A stretch of 28,150 bases of DNA, from NCBI GenBank assembly GCA_965151315.1, contig CBCTZG010000036.1:1-28150 (forward strand), given 5' to 3'. The position numbers and the translations under genes were made by a program. The notes under the pieces were generated by a model, which made no database searches, was not told the origin of the DNA, and saw only the letters and a list, made by a program, of their open reading frames with translations. This document shows positions 1-5,894 of the stretch, piece by piece (within the stretch, counting starts at the first letter, position 1; the number at the start of each line of letters is the position of its first letter). Source of the DNA: Avimonoglobus sp965151315. GTDB taxonomy: Bacteria; Bacillota; Clostridia; UBA1381.

Positions 1-241
1 TGGCGTTAGGGCCCACAGCGGCACCGAAATATGTGCCGCTGTGGCGGATATAGTCCTCCAGGCTATCCCAGCCCAGCACCACATCCACCCGGTTTCCCTG
101 CCGGTCCGGCGCCAACAGCCTGGTGATAATCCCGCCGTAATCCAGGATATACGCGGCCAGCCCCGCGCTGTTCTCCAGCTTGTACTGGTAAACGTCCCGT
201 CCGTCCGGCAGGGCTGCATATTTTTCTTTTGTAATGGCCAT
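1..241 (-). CDS. galM: Aldose 1-epimerase (galactose mutarotase), N-terminal part, runs off the window
   Basis: Reading leftward from an ATG at 241, an open frame of 80 codons continues past base 1. The translation holds the mutarotase N-terminal signature: YGGIITRLLAPDRQGN, then DVVLGWDSLEDY and YFGAAVGPNA, which match the family's YGG-I-T-L-PDR-G, DVVLG-D-L--Y and YFGA-VG-A blocks. The family interconverts alpha and beta anomers of galactose or glucose in the cytoplasm and feeds the Leloir pathway. The catalytic His and Glu lie further on and are outside the window. The start is supported by an AGAAGGA-type ribosome binding site about 9 nt upstream. It is separated from the GerMN gene by 60 bp that contain a plausible promoter, so it probably begins its own transcript. 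Family call is fairly sure; substrate specificity is not shown. Confidence 0.85.
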   Translation of the reverse strand, partial: MAITKEKYAALPDGRDVYQYKLENSAGLAAYILDYGGIITRLLAPDRQGNRVDVVLGWDSLEDYIRHSGTYFGAAVGPNA

Positions 242-270
242 ATGAGCACATCCTTCTTCTATTTTTTATT

Positions 271-299
271 ATCTTATCAGAAAATGCCGCCGTATGCAA
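271..299 (-). promoter_or_regulatory. Putative promoter for the aldose 1-epimerase gene
   Basis: On the minus strand TTGCAT (299-294) and TAAGAT (276-271) are separated by exactly 17 bp. They sit about 30 bp upstream of the start codon, in the gap after the GerMN gene. The -10 is imperfect. Confidence 0.5.
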
Positions 300-301
300 G
301 C

Positions 302-802
302 CTAAATATAGTAATCCGGAATAAAAGTTTCCCGCATGTCAATAAAGCCCTTAAACCGCTTTTCCACTTTTCCGTCAATAGTAAATTTCACATTGGTGAT
401 CCCGTCGATGGAGGTTAGGGAATTTACAATAGCATATACGGTCAGGAGCTCATGCTGACGTTCTGCGGAGTGCGCTTCTACAAATTCCGGCGTCAGGTTC
501 ACCGTGGCCACATTATTTTTTACCTTGACTGTCATACCCTTTTTGATATTGGGGATCAGCCGGAGTATTTTCGGGTTTTCATCCCGGCCCCGGATCAGCT
601 CCTCCAATACCTTCTCCGCGGCCTTCTGCCGGGACACATGTCCCACCTGAAAATCTTCGGTCACCAGCCGGAGCATAGCGCTGTCCACAAAATATAGCTC
701 CGCATTGGGATTTCCTGTTTTTGCTGTCTGCAGGCTTGTCTTACTGCCCACCGCCACCGCAAACAATACCAAAAGTACTGCTAAAACCGTCATCCTTCGC
801 AT
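302..802 (-). CDS. GerMN-domain protein with N-terminal membrane anchor
   Basis: This 166-aa protein starts with a short basic N-terminus and a hydrophobic segment (about residues 4-20, VLAVLLVLFAVAVG), a signal anchor or uncleaved signal peptide. No lipobox Cys is seen. The remainder matches the single-copy GerMN ('germane') fold: a stretch on 'AELYFVDSAMLRLV', then 'AAEKVLEELIRG', 'VKNNVATVNLTPEF' and 'LLTVYAIVNSLTSIDGITNVKFTIDGK'-like blocks. The domain occurs in the Bacillus sporulation/germination protein GerM and in other extracytoplasmic proteins; its biochemical role is unclear. The frame is open upstream to 946, but that would overlap the TSCPD gene, and the ATG at 802 has a GAGG about 9 nt upstream, so I chose it. 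It is 74 bp after the TSCPD gene and may be co-transcribed. Domain call good; function unknown. Confidence 0.85.
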   Translation of the reverse strand: MRRMTVLAVLLVLFAVAVGSKTSLQTAKTGNPNAELYFVDSAMLRLVTEDFQVGHVSRQKAAEKVLEELIRGRDENPKILRLIPNIKKGMTVKVKNNVATVNLTPEFVEAHSAERQHELLTVYAIVNSLTSIDGITNVKFTIDGKVEKRFKGFIDMRETFIPDYYI

Positions 803-876
803 AAAAACATACCTCACATAAAAATAAAGTCTGTTATTATTATATGCGGTATATTTGAAATATATTCCAGTTATTT

Positions 877-1128
877 TTAGTTTTCCAAACTCAGTTCCAA
901 TGCCCGGGCCAGCTGGTCCGGGCAGGAGGTACCCCGGCCGGCACAATCTGTCCCCTTCAGGCGCCGGATAACCTCTTGTACATCCATACCCTCCACCAGC
1001 TTTGATATTCCCTGTGTATTTCCATTGCAGCCCCGGGTAAAGCGTACGCCTTTTACCTTGCCGTCCTCAACCTCAAAATCAATCTGCACAGAACAGACGC
1101 CATGCGGTGTGTATGTATATTTTGCCAT
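877..1128 (-). CDS. TSCPD domain-containing protein (TIGR03905-type), 83 aa
   Basis: The small protein carries the family-naming TSCPDQLARAL motif near its C-terminus, with RGCNGNTQGISKLVEGM in the middle and a GVCS near the N-terminus. Several cysteines (in GVCS, RGCNG, TDCAG and TSCPD) suggest metal or cluster binding, although the family role is not established. Related TSCPD domains sit at the C-terminus of some vitamin-B12-dependent ribonucleotide reductases; the stand-alone form here is about the usual 80 aa. The ATG at 1128 has AAGGAGAAGG directly upstream. It follows the copper ATPase gene by 50 bp on the same strand, separated by a very stable hairpin, so the two are probably co-transcribed. 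Family call sure; function unknown. Confidence 0.88.
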   Translation of the reverse strand: MAKYTYTPHGVCSVQIDFEVEDGKVKGVRFTRGCNGNTQGISKLVEGMDVQEVIRRLKGTDCAGRGTSCPDQLARALELSLEN

Positions 1129-1145
1129 AATCCTTCTCCTTTTTT

Positions 1146-1173
1146 CAGCGGCCGGGGCATCCCCCGGCCGCTG
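1146..1173 (-). other. Strong GC hairpin between copA and the TSCPD gene
   Basis: A perfect 12-bp inverted repeat (CAGCGGCCGGGG / CCCCGGCCGCTG) with a 4-nt loop lies between the copA stop and the ribosome binding site of the next gene. On the minus-strand transcript it is followed by an A run, not a U run. It is therefore not a normal intrinsic terminator and more likely affects mRNA stability or processing. Confidence 0.7.
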
Positions 1174-1178
1174 GCTTC

Positions 1179-1385
1179 TTATTGAATTCCAACAACCTCG
1201 TAGCCGGCGTCCTCAACGGCCGCCTTTAATACGTCGTCGCTGACATTGCCGGCAATCTGTACGTTTGCCTTTTTCCCTTCCAGATCCACCGTGGCGGTTA
1301 CGCCGTCAATGGCATTCAGTGCCTTTTCCACACGGCCGGAGCAGTGCGCACAGGACATGCCTTCAATTTGAATTGTTTTTGTCAT
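1179..1385 (-). CDS. copZ: Possible independently translated copper chaperone (CopZ-like) inside copA
   Basis: The last 68 codons of the copA frame begin with an ATG at 1385 that has a strong AAGGAGAG ribosome binding site about 6 nt upstream, embedded in the copA coding sequence. The 68-aa product would be a complete ferredoxin-like heavy-metal-associated domain: MTKTIQIEGMSCAHCSG at the start, then VEKALNAIDGV and AVEDAGYEV. This is exactly the size and layout of stand-alone CopZ chaperones that hand Cu(I) to CopA. It is in frame with no stop before it, so the domain can also be made fused to CopA. What is seen is the start signal and intact domain; dual expression is inference. Confidence 0.55.
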   Translation of the reverse strand: MTKTIQIEGMSCAHCSGRVEKALNAIDGVTATVDLEGKKANVQIAGNVSDDVLKAAVEDAGYEVVGIQ

Positions 1386-3641
1386 CGTTTTTCTCTCCTT
1401 TATCCATTTTGGTTTAAATAAACGCAGCCGAAGCGCGTTGGATACAACAAACACAGAGCTAAAGCTCATTGCGGCGGCGCCGATCATCGGGTTTAGCTTC
1501 AGGTGGAACGCCGGATACAGCAGGCCCGCAGCGATGGGAATCCCAATCACATTATAGAAAAACGCCCAAAACAGATTTTCCTTGATATTCCGGATCACCG
1601 CCCGGCTCAGGGCAACGGCATTCACTGCGTCCTTCAGGTCGCTTTTCATCAACACAATATCCGCCGATTCAATGGCTACATCCGTGCCCGCGCCGATGGC
1701 GATCCCCACGTCTGCCCGGGCTAGTGCCGGCGCATCGTTGATCCCGTCGCCGATCATCGCCACCTTTCGGCCGCCCTCCTGGAGCCGCCGGACCTCCGCT
1801 TCCTTGTCCTGGGGCAGGACCTCGGCAATCACCGTTTCGATCCCCAGCTGCTTTTGGATGGCGGCGGCTGTTTTCTTGTTGTCACCAGTCAGCATGACCA
1901 CCTGAATCCCCATGCTGTGAAACCCTTCAATCGCTTCCTTGGAGGTGGGCTTAACCACGTCCGCGACAGCAATAATGCCAGCCAGCTTGCCGTCTTTGGC
2001 AAAATACAAGGGGGTTTTTCCTTCGTCAGACAGTATATCGCCCTTCTGCGCAAAATCCAAGATATCCACACCGGAATCCTGCATCATTTTTTGGTTTCCG
2101 GCTAAAATTTCCGTGCCGTTCAGCTTAGCCTTCAGGCCCTTGCCTTGGATCTGCTGAAAATCGGTTACCGGCTGAATGCCTTTCGCCCGCTCTAAAATAG
2201 CGGAGGCCAGCGGATGCTCCGAGGGCTTCTCTATAGAAGCGGCTAGCTCCAGCAAATCGTCAGCCCCGATTCCATTGGGCAGTATATCCGTGATCTGGGG
2301 CTTACCCATGGTAATCGTCCCGGTTTTATCCAGGACAACCGTTTTCACTGCATGAGCAATCTCCAGGCTTTCCGCCGATTTAATCAGGATCCCCATGCTG
2401 GCCCCCCGGCCGGTGCCCACCATGATGGCGGTAGGCGTCGCCAGCCCTAACGCGCAGGGACAGGAAATCACCAGCACTGCAATGCCGATGGATAACGCAA
2501 AGGAAACGGTATGTCCGGTGATTAGCCAAGCTGCTGCGGAAAACACCGCAATCGCAATGACAATCGGAACGAAAATCCCGCTGACTTTATCCGCCAGCTT
2601 GGAGATCGGCGCTTTGGAAGACGCCGCCTCCTCCACCAGCTGGATAATCTGGGACAGCGTGGTGTCGCTGCCCACCCGCTGAGCCTCCATTTTGAAATAA
2701 CCGGATTTATTCATCGTTGCGCCGATAACCGTATCGCCCGGATTTTTTTCTACCGGGATGCTCTCCCCAGTGATCGCGGATTCATCCACTGCGGACCGCC
2801 CTTCCAGGATCACACCGTCCACCGGGATGCTCTCGCCGGCCCGGACAATGACAATATCGCCGGCAGCCAGATCCTTAGAGAGGATCTCTACCTCTTTTCC
2901 CTCCCGGAGGACCGTGGCTGTTTTGGGCGCCAGGCTTAAAAGCTTGGTAATTGCTTCCGAGGTTTTCCCCTTAGACCGAGCTTCTAAAAATTTACCTACG
3001 GTGATCAGGGTCAAAATCATGCCGCCAGACTCAAAATACAGATCCATCATATAACTATGGGCCAGCTGCAGATCGCCGTGGCCCAGACCCGACATGATCT
3101 GGTATATGGCGTAAATGCCATACACTACCGAAGCCCCGGCCCCCAGGGCAATCAGGGTGTCCATATTAGGCGCCCGCTGGAACAGCCGCTTAAAACCATT
3201 GATAAAATAACCTCGGTTTACATACAGGATCGGCAGCGTCAGCAAAAGCTGGGTAAAGGCAAAAGCGCCGCTGTTTTCCGTGCCGGTCAGAAAGGACGGC
3301 AGCGGAATCCCGATCATATGGCCCATGGAAATGTACATCAACAGCACCAGGGAAACCACCGAAATGATTAAACGGTTTTTCATTTGGGCTGCCTCGCTGG
3401 CTGCCGGAGCCACCGCGGCTTCTCGCTTTGCCGCTTCTGTTTTCACGCCGTAGCCGGCCTTCTGCACAGCGGCAATGATCCTGTCCCGGGAAGTCTTTTT
3501 CTCGTCATATTCCACCTGCATGGCATTTTGCAGAAGATTGACGCTGACATGCTCTACCCCCGGCACCGCAGCCACACATTTTTCCACATGGGCGGAGCAG
3601 GCACTGCAAGTCATTCCCGTTACATCCATTTTCTCTTTCAA
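1179..3641 (-). CDS. copA: Copper-translocating P1B-type ATPase with C-terminal CopZ-like domain
   Basis: The protein pumps Cu(I) out across the cytoplasmic membrane using ATP. An N-terminal heavy-metal-associated domain (GMTCSACSAHVEKC) is followed by membrane helices, the actuator loop with TGES, the transmembrane metal site CPC (in VISCPCALG), the phosphorylation site DKTGT, the P1B SEHP motif, the hinge GDGINDAPALA, and a last helix with MSFSS. A second metal-binding domain is fused at the C-terminus (GMSCAHCSGRVEKAL), which is unusual. The frame is open to an ATG at 3668, but that codon lies in the -10 box of a good promoter. I prefer the TTG at 3641 (820 aa): it has AAGGTGAT 6 nt upstream and gives an N-terminus (KEKMDVTGMTC) like that of other clostridial CopA. 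The next gene is a TSCPD protein 50 bp away. Function sure; start and Cu rather than Ag specificity are inference. Confidence 0.95.
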   Translation of the reverse strand: MKEKMDVTGMTCSACSAHVEKCVAAVPGVEHVSVNLLQNAMQVEYDEKKTSRDRIIAAVQKAGYGVKTEAAKREAAVAPAASEAAQMKNRLIISVVSLVLLMYISMGHMIGIPLPSFLTGTENSGAFAFTQLLLTLPILYVNRGYFINGFKRLFQRAPNMDTLIALGAGASVVYGIYAIYQIMSGLGHGDLQLAHSYMMDLYFESGGMILTLITVGKFLEARSKGKTSEAITKLLSLAPKTATVLREGKEVEILSKDLAAGDIVIVRAGESIPVDGVILEGRSAVDESAITGESIPVEKNPGDTVIGATMNKSGYFKMEAQRVGSDTTLSQIIQLVEEAASSKAPISKLADKVSGIFVPIVIAIAVFSAAAWLITGHTVSFALSIGIAVLVISCPCALGLATPTAIMVGTGRGASMGILIKSAESLEIAHAVKTVVLDKTGTITMGKPQITDILPNGIGADDLLELAASIEKPSEHPLASAILERAKGIQPVTDFQQIQGKGLKAKLNGTEILAGNQKMMQDSGVDILDFAQKGDILSDEGKTPLYFAKDGKLAGIIAVADVVKPTSKEAIEGFHSMGIQVVMLTGDNKKTAAAIQKQLGIETVIAEVLPQDKEAEVRRLQEGGRKVAMIGDGINDAPALARADVGIAIGAGTDVAIESADIVLMKSDLKDAVNAVALSRAVIRNIKENLFWAFFYNVIGIPIAAGLLYPAFHLKLNPMIGAAAMSFSSVFVVSNALRLRLFKPKWIKERKTMTKTIQIEGMSCAHCSGRVEKALNAIDGVTATVDLEGKKANVQIAGNVSDDVLKAAVEDAGYEVVGIQ

Positions 3642-3666
3642 AATTCCATCACCTTCTTCTTTTTCC

Positions 3667-3696
3667 ATTCTACACCTTTTTAGTATATCTTGTCAA
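3667..3696 (-). promoter_or_regulatory. Putative copA promoter
   Basis: TTGACA (3696-3691) and TAGAAT (3672-3667) are separated by 18 bp on the minus strand. The -10 box covers the ATG at 3668, so transcription would begin near 3660, downstream of that ATG. I found no clear CsoR or CopY operator palindrome. Confidence 0.55.
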
Positions 3697-3714
3697 TATG
3701 GTATGTATTTTTTG

Positions 3715-3743
3715 TTGACTTTATACAGATTCTATTGTACAAT
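3715..3743 (+). promoter_or_regulatory. Putative promoter for the exonuclease gene
   Basis: TTGACT (3715-3720) and TACAAT (3738-3743) with a 17-bp spacer, about 60 bp upstream of the exonuclease start. It is divergent from the copA promoter. Confidence 0.65.
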
Positions 3744-3801
3744 AAATACGGCTGTACAGCATACAGCCTGTGTCAGTTTACCAGAAAAGGAAGCGTCATC
3801 C

Positions 3802-4422
3802 ATGGATTTTACCGCCATCGACTTTGAAACAGCAACCTCCGCCCCCAACAGCGTTTGCAGTATGGGGCTGTGTGTGGTGCAGAATAATGTCATTGTACAG
3901 ACCAAAGAGATCCTGATCCGGCCTGAGCCTTTTTTGTTCCAGGCATATAACATCCGGATCCACGGTATCACACCGGAGTTTGTCTGCAATATGCCCACCT
4001 TCGACCAGTATTGGCCAGAAATCCAGCCTTATCTGGAAAACCAGATTGTGGCGGCCCATAACGCCAGCTTTGACGTAGGCGCTCTCCGGGCTACCTTAGA
4101 TCAATTTCAGCTGGAGTATCCGACCTTTCAGTATCTGTGTACTGTCAAGCTTTCCCAAAAGGCCTATCCGGATCTGCCCAGCCATAAGCTAAATCGTCTG
4201 GCGGAAGCCCTGGGGATCCGTTTTTCCCACCATCACGCCGCGGACGACGCCTATGCCTGTGCCATGGTCCTAATTCGGATCTTGGAGGATTTCGGGCTGG
4301 ACAGCTTAGCGGATTTAGAGCGGTTTTTTGAAATTGGGGTCGGGCAGCTCTATCCTGGCTGCTATGTGCCCTGTACCAAGAACAAAAAGAAGAAAAAGAA
4401 AACGGCTGAAAAAAAAGTTTAA
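3802..4422 (+). CDS. DEDDh-family 3'-5' exonuclease (DnaQ/PolC epsilon-like)
   Basis: A 206-aa stand-alone exonuclease domain that would remove nucleotides from 3' ends by a two-metal mechanism. The three Exo motifs are intact: Exo I DFET (Asp7, Glu9), Exo II HNASFDVGAL (Asp91), and Exo III HHAADDA with the DEDDh His (His144) and Asp149. The closest pattern is the single-domain 'DNA polymerase III epsilon subunit-like' proteins common in Firmicutes, not a full PolC. The C-terminus is a lysine run (KNKKKKKK), plausibly nucleic-acid binding. The frame is open upstream, but the ATG at 3802 has AAAGGAAG about 9 nt upstream and begins directly with the conserved first strand. It precedes the tmRNA gene on the same strand. 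Function class sure; DNA or RNA substrate unknown. Confidence 0.92.
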   Translation: MDFTAIDFETATSAPNSVCSMGLCVVQNNVIVQTKEILIRPEPFLFQAYNIRIHGITPEFVCNMPTFDQYWPEIQPYLENQIVAAHNASFDVGALRATLDQFQLEYPTFQYLCTVKLSQKAYPDLPSHKLNRLAEALGIRFSHHHAADDAYACAMVLIRILEDFGLDSLADLERFFEIGVGQLYPGCYVPCTKNKKKKKKTAEKKV

Positions 4423-4440
4423 AAATTTTGCATTTTTCTC

Positions 4441-4469
4441 TTGCATTTTAGGCATACTCCTGTTATAAT
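4441..4469 (+). promoter_or_regulatory. tmRNA promoter
   Basis: TTGCAT (4441-4446) and a perfect TATAAT (4464-4469) with a 17-bp spacer and a TG one base before the -10 (extended -10). It ends about 30 bp upstream of the mature tmRNA 5' end. Confidence 0.8.
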
Positions 4470-4501
4470 AATATGCGGACAGTCGATTTGTCCATCTGTT
4501 C

Positions 4502-4847
4502 GGGGATGCAACGGCTTCGACGGGGATAATGAAGTTTTGGCAGCGAGTAGCGGCGGGCGCCGCTTTAATCAGCCCAAATTTTTAAAAATAAACGCTAACA
4601 ATAAATTAGCATACGCAGCGTAATTTTGCTGCCGTCCCGGTCTTGAGGACCACGGCTTGACCAGGGGCGAATACCAGTGGTGAACATATGGCGCTTTTGC
4701 TCCTGGGCGTCATAGGACTTTGGAGCTACCAACGCGATAACCTTGGCTGTGGGGTTTCGCAGCGGGAAATTTGACCATTGCCTACACTCGTAGAAACCAG
4801 GGCGGACTTGTTTTCGGACACGGGTTCAACTCCCGTCATCTCCACCA
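4502..4847 (+). ncRNA. ssrA: Transfer-messenger RNA (tmRNA)
   Basis: tmRNA frees ribosomes stalled on broken mRNA and tags the nascent chain for proteolysis. The 5' end GGGGATGCAACGGCTTCGACG is near-universal in tmRNA, and GGGGATG pairs with CATCTCC (one G-U) before the 3' ACCA to form the tRNA-like acceptor stem. A T-arm with GGTTCAACTCC lies at the 3' end. The reading frame starts at a GCT near 4594 and encodes the tag ANNKLAYAA, then a TAA at 4621, with the usual hydrophobic Ala-Ala end. The CCA is encoded. The length of 346 nt is typical for a one-piece bacterial tmRNA. It has its own strong promoter. Confidence 0.97.
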
Positions 4848-4874
4848 AACCTACATAATACTTCGTCTCAATTT

Positions 4875-4950
<76 letters not shown>

Positions 4951-4972
4951 GAAAAGCCCCGTACTTACGGGG

Positions 4973-5010
4973 AAAATGGTATGGCCGCAGAATGGCTGTA
5001 CCATTTTTTT
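4973..5010 (+). terminator. Intrinsic terminator after tmRNA/tRNA-Ala
   Basis: AATGGTA..GCC pairs with GGC..TACCATT and is followed by seven Ts. A small perfect hairpin (CCCCGTA/TACGGGG, 4957-4972) comes immediately before it, just after the tRNA 3' end. Confidence 0.85.
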
Positions 5011-5035
5011 GTACTAAAACTTCGCAAACTGTATA

Positions 5036-5069
5036 CCGGCGGCCAAGGTTCAGCCGCCGCTGTTTTTTT
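5036..5069 (+). terminator. Second, tandem intrinsic terminator
   Basis: CGGCGGC pairs with GCCGCCG across a 9-nt loop and is followed within 3 nt by seven Ts. It lies 26 bp beyond the first terminator, and no gene fits between them, so it is probably a back-up terminator. Confidence 0.75.
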
Positions 5070-5237
5070 CGGACAATTTACGGTTTCGCGCGGTGCGCCG
5101 GCAGCGGTTCCCTTCCCCAGTGCTGGTATCAGCTATGAAACAGCCTGGCCATACGGTCTTATAACTAAGGCCCTTGTTTTCTTTTGTCTTTTGAAAAATG
5201 CGGATCATATACAAATATTTTGTTTTCCAGCGCCCTT
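5070..5237. other. Intergenic stretch, no feature recognised
   Basis: Short open frames occur on both strands, but none has a ribosome binding site or a recognisable domain. It lies downstream of the tandem terminators and beside the recombinase remnant, and may be decayed mobile-element DNA. Confidence 0.4.
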
Positions 5238-5430
5238 TCAACGCAGCAGTACGGTATGCCTATTAGTGGAACAGCTATCCCGCAGGATAAATTCGCCGAT
5301 AAAGTTAAATACAAATTGTAACAATCTGTTTTCCTTGGATTTATCAGGGACATAGACAATGCTTTCCTTGACAAACTCGTTGACAATGGTGGGGGTCAAT
5401 TCTGAAATGCTGTTTTGGCAGCCTTCATTA
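5238..5430 (-). pseudogene. C-terminal remnant of a large serine recombinase (DUF4368-like tail)
   Basis: On the minus strand the translation contains ELTPTIVNEFVKESIVYVPD, then a DKS, and FNFIGEFIL near the end. This resembles the C-terminal tail (DUF4368) of the large serine recombinases of Tn4551/conjugative transposon type, whose pattern is 'LTP--v-efV--i-V--pdks--- r-q-v-i-fnFIGei'. Only about the last 60 residues are left. The resolvase catalytic domain and the zinc-ribbon/recombinase domain are absent upstream, where the frame enters the 178-bp repeat. Such recombinases integrate and excise mobile elements in the cytoplasm; this fragment cannot. It suggests an old insertion at the site next to the tRNA. 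The assignment rests on pattern recognition only. Confidence 0.5.
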
Positions 5431-5482
5431 TAAAACATCGGAGGGATTTTTGTAAAATCAGAATATCCAGCTGCCTGCCAAT

Positions 5483-5511
5483 TTGACATCAGTGGATTTA
5501 TGTGATATAAT
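5483..5511 (+). promoter_or_regulatory. Consensus promoter, copy 1
   Basis: TTGACA (5483-5488), 17-bp spacer, TATAAT (5506-5511), with an extended -10 (TGA before the hexamer). Both hexamers match the vegetative sigma factor consensus perfectly. Confidence 0.88.
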
Positions 5512-5551
5512 TTTTATGTAATTTTATACGGTAAAGGTGGTTGGCAACGCT

Positions 5552-5611
5552 ATGAACTCGTGTAATATTCTTGCATACATAGTTGTCTTTTCGCCCTTTT
5601 CTTCTTTATAA
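5552..5611 (+). CDS. Small ORF in repeat copy 1 (19 aa), possible leader peptide
   Basis: ATG at 5552 is preceded by AAAGGTGG with an 11-nt gap and lies about 34 nt downstream of the expected transcription start of promoter copy 1. It encodes MNSCNILAYIVVFSPFSSL and stops with a TAA formed at the junction with the second repeat copy. The peptide is hydrophobic and resembles nothing I know. The support is the placement of promoter, ribosome binding site and ATG; translation is not proven. It may be a leader peptide, a small membrane peptide, or chance. Confidence 0.35.
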   Translation: MNSCNILAYIVVFSPFSSL

Positions 5612-5660
5612 AACATCGGAGGGATTTTTGTAAAATCAGAATATCCAGCTGCCTGCCAAT

Positions 5661-5689
5661 TTGACATCAGTGGATTTATGTGATATAAT
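5661..5689 (+). promoter_or_regulatory. Consensus promoter, copy 2
   Basis: Identical duplicate of the upstream promoter (TTGACA 5661-5666, TATAAT 5684-5689, 17-bp spacer, extended -10). It is the nearest promoter to the SLH gene pair, about 200 bp from the first start codon. Confidence 0.88.
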
Positions 5690-5729
5690 TTTTATGTAAT
5701 TTTATACGGTAAAGGTGGTTGGCAACGCT

Positions 5730-5822
5730 ATGAACTCGTGTAATATTCTTGCATACATAGTTGTCTTTTCGCCCTTTTCTTCTTTGTTAAAAAGATTTAA
5801 AAACGCGCCATGCTTACGCTAG
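5730..5822 (+). CDS. Small ORF in repeat copy 2, extended to 30 aa, possible leader peptide
   Basis: It has the same start and first 19 residues as the small ORF in copy 1, but the frame continues past the repeat into unique DNA with a basic tail (LKRFKNAPCLR) and ends at TAG 5820-5822. That stop codon lies at the top of the 5' arm of the terminator-like hairpin at 5808-5841. A ribosome completing this ORF would sit on that arm. It is 72 nt upstream of the SLH gene start. A hydrophobic core plus a basic end would also fit a small membrane peptide. No similarity is recognised; expression is inferred from position only. Confidence 0.4.
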   Translation: MNSCNILAYIVVFSPFSSLLKRFKNAPCLR

Positions 5823-5851
5823 ATTTATGCGTAGGTATTGGTGTGTTTTTT
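5808..5851 (+). terminator. Terminator-like hairpin in the SLH operon leader (possible attenuator)
   Basis: ATGCTTACGC pairs with GCGTAGGTAT (10 bp, with G-U pairs), plus CC/GG beyond one bulged T, around loop TAGATTTAT. Six Ts follow after TGTG. It lies between the small ORF and the SLH gene, so it could cut short transcripts starting at the duplicated promoters. The spacing to the U-run is slightly long, so termination strength is uncertain. Confidence 0.5.
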
Positions 5852-5894
5852 GCATTCAAAGCAACTCAGGAAAAATAAAAGAGGAGGATTTTTT

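Larger units (their letters stand above)
5428..5785 (+). repeat. Exact 178-bp tandem duplication (two copies)
   Basis: Bases 5428-5607 are repeated with a 178-bp period at 5606-5785, and I see no mismatch by eye. The unit contains a consensus promoter, a ribosome binding site and a small ORF, all reading toward the SLH genes. The perfect identity indicates a very recent event, or ongoing expansion and contraction. Confidence 0.95.

Noticed and set aside
302..946. Longer version of the GerMN gene (214 codons)
   Set aside because: The added N-terminus overlaps the TSCPD gene in another frame and has no signal peptide at its start, while the ATG at 802 has a ribosome binding site and is followed by the membrane anchor.
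3660..3760. CsoR or CopY operator in the copA/exonuclease gap
   Set aside because: Some imperfect symmetry around ATAT/TAC bases exists, but no recognised operator consensus, so I did not annotate one.
5428..5785. CRISPR or other repeat array
   Set aside because: Only two units, each 178 bp, directly adjacent without spacers; it is a simple tandem duplication.
5786..5894. Riboswitch (c-di-GMP, preQ1 or similar) in the SLH leader
   Set aside because: I looked for the conserved cores of these classes and did not find them; the visible structure is better explained as a terminator-like hairpin.
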